NCBI GenBank assembly: GCA_902495305.1
Contig: CABUWG010000022.1
Coordinates: 1-33,229 of the forward strand
Length of the DNA stretch: 33,229 nucleotides
Source of the DNA: an uncultured Pseudomonadota bacterium
GTDB lineage: Bacteria; Pseudomonadota; Alphaproteobacteria; RF32; CAG-239
Direction: 5' to 3'
Within the stretch, counting starts at the first letter, position 1. The number at the start of each line of letters is the position of its first letter. Below are positions 16,626 to 24,200 of this stretch, in pieces. A program made the position numbers and the translations under genes. Below the pieces are notes generated by a model. It saw only the letters and a program-made list of their open reading frames with translations. It did not search any database and had not been told where the DNA came from.

Positions 16626-16689
16626 TAACTCATTGTGTAAAACAAACAATGAGTTAGATAAAAAAATAACTCCCGATTTGGAGTTATTT
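16626..16689 (-). terminator. Tandem terminators of the integrase gene
   Basis: Two hairpins follow the integrase on the minus strand. The first is AAATAACTCC/GGAGTTATTT (16664-16673 with 16680-16689, 6-nt loop) and the second TAACTCATTG/CAATGAGTTA (16626-16635 with 16647-16656). Each is followed by a T-rich run. The rest of 16440-16702 holds several TTTTACACA/TTGCACAG-like words that could be integrase arm sites. Confidence 0.75.
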
Positions 16690-16702
16690 AGGATTTTTTG
16701 AT

Positions 16703-17950
16703 TTATTTTTCATCCAATTTTGGAGTCTTTATGAAAAGTAGAGCCATATCTTGCAAATGTGAAGATTGGTCGTAGTATTCTTCTATCATTTTAGTTCCTG
16801 TACCGCATTGTTTGGCTATATTTAATATTGGGGTTTTGTTTTCAACTAACGCGGTTATATATGAGTGCCTAAAAGAATACAATACTTTATTGTTTTTATG
16901 CTTAATGTTGCATCTACCAAGCAACCTACGGAATCCGTTATCCAATTCTTTAACCGCCACTAATTCATATTTATTAAGCTCTAAATTGCTGTTGCATTGG
17001 CTGATGATTTTTACCGTGTTTTCATCAAACGGTAGATTATGAGCTTTACAGAAATTTTTCTGTTTGTTTTTTAATTTCAACAATAGATTTGATAGTTCAG
17101 GGGATATGGCAATGCTTCTCTTCTTTTTTTGTTTTCCTGAATACACATCAAGCAATAACCCACCTTCACGATATTCAGGAACAAATTGAGCCCATACAAC
17201 GTTTCGCAATTCACACATTCTAATGCCTGTCTGGTGTAAAATATTGATATAGTAATACAATAAAATTTTCCGTCTTTGAGTATGTCTATTAACTTCTTTT
17301 CTTATCTCTTTCAAAAGAGTATTTAATATTAATTTAATTTCATCATCACTAAAGGCATCTCTATGTCCAGATAAATCATCAAAAATGGGTTTACCATTTT
17401 CGTCAAAAACATTTTCTTTGCATTTGATTGTTGGAAGTTTTAACGGCTTATTAATTCGTTCATTTTCATAACACCATTTGAAAAATGTCCGCAACGTATT
17501 ATTTTCTCGTACAATGGTTGTTGGTTTTACAGGTGTACCTGTGTTATTATTTTTTCTTTTTGATGGAATTTTTCGGCGGTAATCAACATATTTGATTAAA
17601 TCTAAATTTGTTAATTTTTTAATGTCATTGATTTTACTTTTTTGCCCGATTTTATTGGTAAAATAGGGAATAAAACAACGATTCATATATTCCCGATGTT
17701 GGGGATTTTTTGTAATAGATAGAAATTCATTCGCATTAACTTGAAAACTGTTATTATAAACACGATTTTCTTCAGCATCTCCTTTAATTTGTTTGAATAT
17801 TTCTCTTGCTAACTCTATTGCCTCAGTTTGATTACTGGTTCTTAAACTTTTGCGGATAGGTTTCTCTGTTAGATTATTGTTAAGGTATAAGTACCAAGAA
17901 TTTCCTCTTTTACGAATCTTATATTCTTTAAATTTTACTTCATTCTCCAT
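16703..17950 (-). CDS. Tyrosine recombinase (island integrase)
   Basis: Site-specific recombinase that would insert and excise the island at tRNA-Gly. The 415-residue chain has an N-terminal arm-binding segment (RKRGNSWYLYL, about 14-24), a SAM-like core-binding domain (about 70-165) and the catalytic domain. Visible catalytic residues are Arg244 (TGIRMCELRN), a basic strand with Lys near 273-278 (SGKQKKKRS), Arg361-His362 in LYSFRHSYIT and the nucleophile in EEYYDQ (Tyr392 or Tyr393). Tyr358 stands at the position usually His in the HxxR motif, a known variant. Start chosen with GGAG 8 nt upstream. No excisionase is obvious; the small gene upstream is one candidate. Confidence 0.96.
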   Translation of the reverse strand: MENEVKFKEYKIRKRGNSWYLYLNNNLTEKPIRKSLRTSNQTEAIELAREIFKQIKGDAEENRVYNNSFQVNANEFLSITKNPQHREYMNRCFIPYFTNKIGQKSKINDIKKLTNLDLIKYVDYRRKIPSKRKNNNTGTPVKPTTIVRENNTLRTFFKWCYENERINKPLKLPTIKCKENVFDENGKPIFDDLSGHRDAFSDDEIKLILNTLLKEIRKEVNRHTQRRKILLYYYINILHQTGIRMCELRNVVWAQFVPEYREGGLLLDVYSGKQKKKRSIAISPELSNLLLKLKNKQKNFCKAHNLPFDENTVKIISQCNSNLELNKYELVAVKELDNGFRRLLGRCNIKHKNNKVLYSFRHSYITALVENKTPILNIAKQCGTGTKMIEEYYDQSSHLQDMALLFIKTPKLDEK

Positions 17951-18009
17951 TATAGTTTCTCCAAAATTTTTATGATTTAATAATTTTATTCAAAAATAAT
18001 TTATTTGTC

Positions 18010-18027
18010 GGCTCCCAAAATGGAGCC
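18010..18027 (-). terminator. Hairpin after the 18037 gene
   Basis: GGCTCC/GGAGCC perfect 6-bp stem with 6-nt loop, 10 bp past the small gene stop on the minus strand. There is no tight T tract, so it is only a weak terminator candidate. Confidence 0.4.
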
Positions 18028-18036
18028 TGTGGGTCC

Positions 18037-18234
18037 TTATAAAATATCTCCTATACTTAGCTCCCAATGTTCGTCTTCATATTCAAGAAGTTCTTTATAA
18101 TTTCTAAAACCACGTTGTCGGGCTTCTTCATCCTGAAGTTCCTTCATTTTAAGATGTTCTAAATAGCAATATTTGCTTTGGTGGTTTTTGATATATTCAT
18201 CAACTTTTAAGTTATGGATTTCCCAAGATTTCAT
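18037..18234 (-). CDS. Small soluble protein of unknown function (65 aa)
   Basis: Not recognised. A hydrophilic, probably helical protein rich in Glu and Lys (LEHLKMKELQDEEARQRG), without a clear DNA-binding helix-turn-helix. AAGGAG lies 6 nt before the ATG. It precedes the integrase in the same direction with 86 bp between, so it could be cotranscribed and act in excision control, but this rests on position only. Confidence 0.6.
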   Translation of the reverse strand: MKSWEIHNLKVDEYIKNHQSKYCYLEHLKMKELQDEEARQRGFRNYKELLEYEDEHWELSIGDIL

Positions 18235-18325
18235 TTCTTTCTCCTTAGTAGTGGTTAAATTTAAAGTATAACAAACCTTATAGAAAATTTGTTTCTATCT
18301 TTAAAATTGTGTTTATTTGAAAATT

Positions 18326-18341
18326 TTTACCTGTCGGTAAA
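18326..18341. promoter_or_regulatory. Operator-like dyad
   Basis: Perfect inverted repeat TTTACC/GGTAAA with spacer TGTC. The inner word TACCTGTC recurs 19 bp downstream (18347-18354), about two helical turns away, as expected for paired repressor sites. Confidence 0.5.
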
Positions 18342-18383
18342 GTCACTACCTGTCACTTGCACGGCAAGTTTTAGGAGAAAATA

Positions 18384-18470
18384 TTGAATAATGCGTTTGA
18401 ACACTACGATGACCTTTTTATCATAAAAACTTTAAATGTCAAGGTTTTGGCGTTTTTTATTTTAAAATAA
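18384..18470 (+). CDS. Possible 28-aa peptide with TTG start
   Basis: A TTG at 18384 has AGGAG at 18373-18377 with a 6-nt spacer, an excellent ribosome-binding site in an otherwise non-coding region. The frame runs 28 codons to TAA: a polar start (NNAFEHYDD) followed by a hydrophobic C-terminal half (LNVKVLAFFILK). It could be a small membrane peptide or leader peptide. No homology recognised. Confidence 0.3.
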   Translation: MNNAFEHYDDLFIIKTLNVKVLAFFILK

Positions 18471-18513
18471 TAATGAAATTCATTCCCTATATATGATACT
18501 ATTTTCCTATCAC

Positions 18514-18531
18514 TGATAAATAAAGTTATCA
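18514..18531. promoter_or_regulatory. Palindrome TGATAA-N6-TTATCA, copy 1
   Basis: A perfect 18-bp dyad 120 bp before the HUH gene. The second copy at 19362-19379 follows that gene. Both begin ACTGATAAATA, so they match beyond the arms. Confidence 0.6.
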
Positions 18532-18650
18532 ATGATGAATATTAATGGACTTTTAGACATTAATTTCCCTACTTTTTGTAAGTTTTTAGGCTTTCTCTTT
18601 CAACAAGAGGAGCATTGGAACTTTATTATCTAAATTATTAAGGAGATATT

Positions 18651-19364
18651 ATGGAAATGAACAGATTAAATGATTTCAAAAATCATTTAGAACAATACAA
18701 AGAAAAATTCACTATAATAAATGAAGACAATTTGATAACAGCAACTTCAACCAAATTCACAGAACCAACCATTGAAGAAAAAGAACTGGATTTAATTAAA
18801 TTTCATCAACAAATGCTAAAAAATAACAATATCCAATTAATGAATAAATTTAAAGAAACCAAAAGAAATGAAATAAAAAATTACAAAGAATCCCATAGAA
18901 AAAAAGAATTTAAGAAGCCAATTACTCCATATCGGCAGGAAATCATCAATACATTAAATAATCCAGCCAATGGATTTAATTTAGCACTCACATTAAACTT
19001 CAATCCTGTTAATTTATCTGGATTATTTAATTTGCAGATGATTCAAAATAAAGTGAATGAATGGTGGAAATTATATTGTTCATATACGCTTGGAAGAGAT
19101 GCATCTAAATACAAAACAATGAATTATATAGGTTTTGTGGAACATTTTGATAGCAATATCCACGTACATTTATCCATTAAACATCTACAAAAATCAATGA
19201 CGGATGAATTTATATATGATGAGGAACAAGCAATAAAAACTTTATGGAAAACAGTTCAAATGAGTGGAACAGTTTATTTAGATAAGATTTTTAGCGATGG
19301 TTGGTTTTATTACCAAACAAAAGACATTAATTTTCAAAATCATCTAATCTTTTCTCCCAACTGA
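18651..19364 (+). CDS. HUH-endonuclease-like protein (putative rolling-circle Rep/relaxase)
   Basis: I infer an HUH nuclease from three motifs in the right order and spacing: a hydrophobic strand ALTLNFN (112-118), IGFVEHFDSNIHVHLSI with the metal-binding His171-x-His173 and nearby Glu164, and YQTK (221-224) matching the catalytic YxxK of single-tyrosine Rep proteins. The N-terminal 100 residues are charged and helical. The enzyme would nick one DNA strand and stay covalently bound through Tyr221, starting replication or transfer of the excised element. AAGGAG lies 5 nt before the ATG. The gene heads a three-gene unit and is bracketed by two copies of an 18-bp palindrome. It is very AT-rich. 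The whole-protein family is not recognised, so the call rests on the motifs. Confidence 0.55.
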   Translation: MEMNRLNDFKNHLEQYKEKFTIINEDNLITATSTKFTEPTIEEKELDLIKFHQQMLKNNNIQLMNKFKETKRNEIKNYKESHRKKEFKKPITPYRQEIINTLNNPANGFNLALTLNFNPVNLSGLFNLQMIQNKVNEWWKLYCSYTLGRDASKYKTMNYIGFVEHFDSNIHVHLSIKHLQKSMTDEFIYDEEQAIKTLWKTVQMSGTVYLDKIFSDGWFYYQTKDINFQNHLIFSPN

Positions 19365-19379
19365 TAAATATAATTATCA
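19362..19379. promoter_or_regulatory. Palindrome TGATAA-N6-TTATCA, copy 2
   Basis: Same arms as copy 1, spacer ATATAA in place of ATAAAG. Its first three bases are the HUH stop codon, and it ends 16 bp before the next start codon. Confidence 0.6.
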
Positions 19380-19395
19380 CAAACAAGGAGATTTG

Positions 19396-19677
19396 ATGAA
19401 CAATAATAAGAAAAATCAATATTTAGAGATGTTTTTGAATATTGCAGATGAGTTGCTGGAAAATCACCACATAAAGAGCCGAAGAGATTTTAGTTCCCGT
19501 TATTTAAATAAGTGTACTAATTATATTGCATCGCTTGTTTATCATAATAAAAAGCCAAGTATTAGCTCTTGTCTAAGCTTATATTTTAATTTGAATCAAC
19601 GCAATTTATTACCGAATTGGCAGGATAAATTATTTAACTCATTAAAAAAATCATTATTAAGGAGAGAAAATGGATGA
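19396..19677 (+). CDS. Small basic protein (93 aa), DUF6626-like
   Basis: The central pattern (DFSSRYLNKCTNYIASLVYHNKKPSISSC) fits a small alphaproteobacterial family of the form FSxxxLxKSxxYxxxL...RxPS, which I recall as DUF6626; that name is tentative. The layout suggests a compact helical, possibly DNA-binding protein. AAGGAG is 5 nt before the ATG at 19396; an overlapping in-frame TTG at 19393 is less likely. It overlaps the start of the ankyrin gene by 8 bp, so the two are translationally coupled. Confidence 0.65.
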   Translation: MNNNKKNQYLEMFLNIADELLENHHIKSRRDFSSRYLNKCTNYIASLVYHNKKPSISSCLSLYFNLNQRNLLPNWQDKLFNSLKKSLLRRENG

Positions 19678-20347
19678 AAATGAAGAACTTATAATAGATG
19701 AAGATATAGATTTTGATGAAGAATTTTCAGAATTAGATATAAAGAAAAGTCAATATTCCTTTCAACAAATCAAAGACATATGCCTAACCAATCCATTGTA
19801 CAAAAGACGCTATTTCAGAGACGATAGCGAAAATATTCTGAATATCTGTTACAAATGCCAAAATTTTCAAGCAATCAATGCCCTATTAACCAAGCGTTCC
19901 GCACGAAGAAAATATCAATTTTCATATACTTTAATTATGGCAATTATTTGCAATCCACATATAGAAGAGAAGCATAAATGCTATATGATAGATAAATTGG
20001 TAAAATTAGGAACCGAAATTAACCATTGCAACATTTTTGGAGAAACAGCCCTTTATTTAGCCGTTCTATCCCATCAAAGATTTGTTGTTGAATGCTTATT
20101 GAGAAACGGTGCCAATCCCAATATTGATGGTATTTATGCCATTAGCCCTTTGATGATTGCGTGCTATTTTGCCGATTTTTATATCGCATCACTCTTAATC
20201 CACTATGGAGCAGATGTTAATGCGGAATCTACTTTTACCAATTGGCAAGTGTTAGATTTTGCAATGTTAGGTGAAAATGCTGATTTTGAACAGATGATAA
20301 GAGACCTCGGAGCAAAAGGCGGAACAGGATATAACCTACTGTCCTAA
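19670..20347 (+). CDS. Ankyrin-repeat protein
   Basis: A protein of 225 residues. The N-terminus (1-22) is strongly acidic. Ankyrin repeats are recognisable from about 120: GETALYLAVLSHQRFVVECLLRNGANPN and SPLMIACYFADFYIASLLIHYGADVN, with degenerate repeats before (IDKLVKLGTEINHCNIF) and after. Such proteins bind other proteins; the partner here is unknown. No signal peptide is seen, so it probably acts in the cytoplasm. GGAG precedes the ATG and the gene ends at a strong terminator. In a mobile element it might bind a host or phage protein, which is inference. Confidence 0.85.
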   Translation: MDENEELIIDEDIDFDEEFSELDIKKSQYSFQQIKDICLTNPLYKRRYFRDDSENILNICYKCQNFQAINALLTKRSARRKYQFSYTLIMAIICNPHIEEKHKCYMIDKLVKLGTEINHCNIFGETALYLAVLSHQRFVVECLLRNGANPNIDGIYAISPLMIACYFADFYIASLLIHYGADVNAESTFTNWQVLDFAMLGENADFEQMIRDLGAKGGTGYNLLS

Positions 20348-20366
20348 ATTTTCAATCTCAAACCAG

Positions 20367-20391
20367 ACCAGAGCCAATGCTCTGGTTTTTT
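20367..20391 (+). terminator. Terminator of the HUH operon
   Basis: ACCAGAGC/GCTCTGGT perfect 8-bp stem with CAAT loop and a T-run, 20 bp after the ankyrin stop. Confidence 0.88.
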
Positions 20392-20473
20392 AGTTTGAAA
20401 CAGACTGATAAAAATTATGCCAAACCTTATCAATCTCAATTAAATCATATCGCTGGTAAATGCGGATGTCAAA

Positions 20474-21070
20474 TCAACAATATATCTGTTCTTTTATATA
20501 TCTATGCAACGTAGTCCAAGTACATCCCATCAGACGGGCAATTTCAGCTTTGCTAACACCTTTGTTAAGAAGCTCTACAATCTTGTTGTGCTTTCTTTTA
20601 AGTTTTCTGTAAGTAAAACCATATGGACGTCCCAGATGTTTACCTTCATTTTTAAGTCTTTTCATTGTTTCAGAAATGCGTTGCGAAATTAATTGACGTT
20701 CAATTTCACTTGCTAATGAAAATGCAAATGCTAATACCTTTGATTGGATGTCTGCCCCAAGATGATAATTTTCTTTCAAAGTAATAACTTGGCAGCCTTT
20801 TTCTAAGCAATTTTGCAATATTCCCATTACTTCCATCATATTACGTCCAAGGCGGGATATTTCTGTTGCAATTAAAATATCTCCTTCTTGTAAAGATGCC
20901 AACAATTTTCCGAGCTTTCTTTTATCTAAAGCTTTTCTGGATGAGATTTTTTCTTCAATCCACTCATCAATTTTAATTTTATGCTTATCAGCATATGTTG
21001 CAATCTCAAAATGCTGATTTTCAAGTGTTTGTCTGTCTGTGGAAACCCTGATATAACCGTATGTCTTCAT
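20474..21070 (-). CDS. Serine recombinase, Mpi/Pin-like DNA invertase family
   Basis: Small serine recombinase of 198 residues. The N-terminal catalytic motif YIRVSTDRQ contains nucleophile Ser10; conserved arginines follow in EISRLGRN, and the SKVLAFAFSLASEIERQLISQR stretch forms the long dimerisation helix. A Hin-type helix-turn-helix ends the chain (KAEIARLMGCTWTTLHRYIKE, about 173-193). The sequence closely recalls the Bacteroides Mpi master invertase group (DIQSKVLAFAF, GRPYG). Such enzymes invert or resolve DNA between short sites. A 28-bp dyad starts 10 bp before its start codon. It faces away from the Type ISP gene, so it might switch that gene's promoter, but inverted site pairs were not clearly found. 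Confidence 0.93.
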   Translation of the reverse strand: MKTYGYIRVSTDRQTLENQHFEIATYADKHKIKIDEWIEEKISSRKALDKRKLGKLLASLQEGDILIATEISRLGRNMMEVMGILQNCLEKGCQVITLKENYHLGADIQSKVLAFAFSLASEIERQLISQRISETMKRLKNEGKHLGRPYGFTYRKLKRKHNKIVELLNKGVSKAEIARLMGCTWTTLHRYIKEQIYC

Positions 21071-21079
21071 AATATAGCC

Positions 21080-21107
21080 CTTTGATATTTATGAGTATTT
21101 ATCAAAG
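21080..21107. promoter_or_regulatory. 28-bp imperfect palindrome, candidate recombinase site
   Basis: CTTTGATA at 21080-21087 and its exact complement TATCAAAG at 21100-21107, with 12 bp between. The two 14-bp half-sites agree at 10 positions. Crossover sites of serine resolvases and invertases have this size and symmetry, and the site lies immediately upstream of the recombinase gene. Confidence 0.5.
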
Positions 21108-21129
21108 AATACTATACGAAATAGAGAGT

Positions 21130-21144
21130 TGATTATGGAGAGCC
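21130..21144 (+). repeat. Leader repeat TGATTATGGAGAGCC, copy 1
   Basis: Fifteen bases identical to 21275-21289, where they hold the ribosome-binding site of the Type ISP gene. This upstream copy is not followed by a gene. Confidence 0.8.
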
Positions 21145-21151
21145 TATTTTT

Positions 21152-21160
21152 TGCTATAAT
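21152..21160 (+). promoter_or_regulatory. Extended -10 promoter, probably of the Type ISP gene
   Basis: TGCTATAAT matches the extended -10 consensus TGnTATAAT. It points towards the restriction gene, giving a leader of about 125 nt. In the leader CCC-TAATT (21179-21187) can pair with AATTA-GGG (21204-21213) before CTTTTT, a weak attenuator candidate. Confidence 0.45.
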
Positions 21161-21265
21161 AATATAAAAATCCGCAAACCCTTAATTATTAAGTTTCCTC
21201 TGGAATTATTGGGCTTTTTGATTGTTTTTTAAGATATTCAGTGTTAGTCATTTTATATATATAAA

Positions 21266-21289
21266 ATAATCAACTGATTATGGAGAGCC
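21266..21289 (+). repeat. Leader repeat copy 2 with local palindrome
   Basis: The second TGATTATGGAGAGCC (21275-21289) is preceded by ATAATCA-AC, making a 16-bp palindrome ATAATCA-AC-TGATTAT (21266-21281). GGAG at 21282-21285 is the Shine-Dalgarno for the ATG at 21292. Confidence 0.65.
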
Positions 21290-21291
21290 AA

Positions 21292-24200
21292 ATGTCTGCA
21301 CCAATTTTATCTTTCAGAGATGTTCTGACTAAGTTTAGAAAAGAAGCTTTTTCTGAACGGGATAAAGGTACAAAATTTGAAAGATTAATGAAGTCATATT
21401 TGCAGATTGCTCCTGAATATGAGGGAAAGTTTAAAGAAATATGGCTATGGGATGAGTTTCCCTTCCGTAATGATTTTAGCGGAAAAGATACGGGAATTGA
21501 TTTGGTCGCCCAAACAGTTGAAGGTGATTATTGGGCAATTCAATGTAAATGTTATGATGAAAAATCCCGCATCAACAAAGATGGTGTAGATAGTTTTTTA
21601 GCTACTTCAAGCAAAGAATTTTGCAATGATAAAATGGAAACCCAACGATTTGAATACAGATTATGGATTTCAACCACAAATAATTGGAACAGTGAAGCAG
21701 AGCGAACCATCAGAAATCAAAATCCACCTGTTTTGCGTATTAGCTTATCAGATTTGGACAATGCTCCGATTGATTGGGAAAAGTTAATCAATGGTGATGG
21801 CAAAGCATTAAAAGCCAAGTATCCGCTAAGAGAGCACCAAAAATTAGCCGTAGAAAAAACACACAAGTATTTTGAAACCTCTGACAGAGGTAAGTTGATT
21901 ATGGCTTGCGGAACAGGTAAAACTTTTACATCCTTAAAGATTGCCGAAAATGAAACCAATAATAATGGTTTAGTATTATTTTTAGTCCCATCCATTGCTC
22001 TGTTAGGACAAACATTAAGAGAGTGGATGAGTCAATCTGAAAAACCGATTCATCCGATTTGTATTTGTTCTGACAGCAAAATTACTCAAGATGACGATGG
22101 TAATGGCAGTGTTGTAGATTTAGCATTGCCAGCATCAACCGATGTAGAAAGTATCAGACGACAGTTATATGCAGCAAAATTGGCACAAAAAAATAACAGC
22201 GGTATGATTGTTGTGTTTTCAACATACCAATCTATAGATGTAATTTCGGCAGCACAAAAAAAGATAAATGCCCAAGAAAAGGGAGCTTTTGTGTTTGATT
22301 TGGTGGTTTGTGATGAAGCTCACCGTACCACGGGGGTTATTTTAAGCGATAAAGCTGAAGCCGCTTTTACAAAGATTCACGATAATGAAATTGTAGTCGC
22401 CAAGAAACGCTTGTATATGACAGCAACACCAAGATTATATACCGATGCCAGCAAACAAAAAGCCCAAGAAGGAAATGCCGTTTTATGCTCTATGGATGAC
22501 ACTAATATTTATGGAGAAGAAATCTATCGTATTGGTTTTGGCGAAGCTGTTAAGAAAGATTTATTATCTGATTATAAGGTCTTAATACTGACTATTCGTG
22601 AAGACCAAATCCCCGTTGCCCTGCAAAATGTCATCAAAGATAAAAATAACGAGATTGATACGGATGATGCCAGCAAGTTGATAGGCTGCATCAATGCCTT
22701 GTCTAAAAGGGTTTTGGATACAGATGAAGCCTTTAATGATGATAAAAAAGCAATGCACACAGCCGTTGCTTTTTGCCAAAGCATAAAGATTTCAAAGAAA
22801 ATATCCAATATGTTCAATGAACATAAAGACACTTACTATGATTCCTTAACCCCAGAAGAAAGAGCCAAGTTGGTTGGTGTTTCAGCAGACCATATTGATG
22901 GTTCAATGGGGGCGAGCGAACGAGCCGAAAAATTATCTTGGCTCAAAAATGTATCACAAGACAGTCAGGATTGCCATATTTTATGCAATGTTAAGTGTTT
23001 GTCCGAAGGTGTTGATGTTCCTTCTCTTGATGCCGTGATGTTCTTGTCAGCTAAAAACAGTCAGGTTGATGTGGTTCAATCAGTTGGTCGTGTAATGCGT
23101 AAATCTAAAACCACCGATAAAAAATACGGTTATATCATCATTCCGATTGTTGTTCCTGCCGATATAGAACCTGAACAAGCATTAGATGATAATGAGAGAT
23201 ACAAAGTTGTTTGGTCTGTTTTAAATGCTTTACGTTCACACGATGACCGTTTTGATGCCGAGATTAACCAAATTGACCTAAACAAGAAAAAAGGTAACCG
23301 AGTTCGGGTTATTGGTCTTGATGACGGAACAAAACCTGCAAACAATGGAGAAGATGCTCCCAAACAGTTGAGCCTGCCATATTTGGAAAAATTGCAAGAT
23401 GCAATGTTTGCCAAAATGGTTAAGAAAGTAGGTAATCGTCAATACTGGGTTCAATGGGCAAATGATGTGGCTCACATTGCCGAACGGTATATTGAACGGA
23501 TTAACCACCTGATTGCCACCGATGAAAAGCACCGCAAAGAGTTTGATAAGTTCCTAAAAGGTGTCAGAAAGAACATTAACCCATCAATTTCAGAAGATTC
23601 CGTGGTTCAGATGTTAGCCCAACATCTGATAACCCAGCCTGTTTTTGAAGCCTTGTTTGAAAATTACTCATTTGTTGCAAACAACCCTGTTTCCAAATCT
23701 TTGCAGAGAATGATAGACCTACTTGAAAAACAAGCATTTGATAAAGATGCTGAAATATTGGGCAAGTTCTATGAATCAGTCAAAGAGCGTGTGCAGGGCA
23801 TTGACAATGCGGCAGGTAAGCAAAAAGTTATTGTTGAACTGTATGATAAGTTCTTCAAAACAGCATTTCCGAAGACCGTAGAACAACTTGGTATCGTTTA
23901 TACTCCTGTTGAAGTTGTTGATTTCATTAACCAATCAGTCGCAAAAGTGCTGAAAAAGGAATTTAATCGCAACCTATCTGATGAAAATATCCATATTCTT
24001 GACCCATTTACGGGAACAGGAACATTTATCACTCGTATGATTCAGCAAGGTTTGATTGATAAAGAAGCACTCCCTCGCAAATATGCCAAAGAACTGCACG
24101 CTAACGAAATTGTGCTGTTGGCTTATTATATTGCTTCAATCAATATTGAAAATGCTTATCACGATGCTGTAGGTCTTGAAAATGGCTACAAATCTTTTAA

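Larger units (their letters stand above)
18235..18650. promoter_or_regulatory. 416-bp control region between divergent island genes
   Basis: Separates the leftward integrase side from the rightward HUH operon. It holds the dyad TTTACC-TGTC-GGTAAA (18326-18341), a repeated TACCTGTC (18328-18335 and 18347-18354), the small hairpin ACTTGC/GCAAGT (18355-18369), a possible 28-codon gene and the dyad TGATAA-N6-TTATCA (18514-18531). It is the natural place for divergent promoters and, if the HUH protein is a replication initiator, for an origin. Confidence 0.55.

Noticed and set aside
16428..16649. 73-codon minus-strand frame between tRNA and integrase
   Set aside because: Overlaps the tRNA 3' end, the tRNA terminator and part of the integrase terminators; no ribosome-binding site.
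18235..18650. CRISPR array
   Set aside because: Short dyads and repeats only; no regularly spaced direct repeats here or elsewhere in the window.
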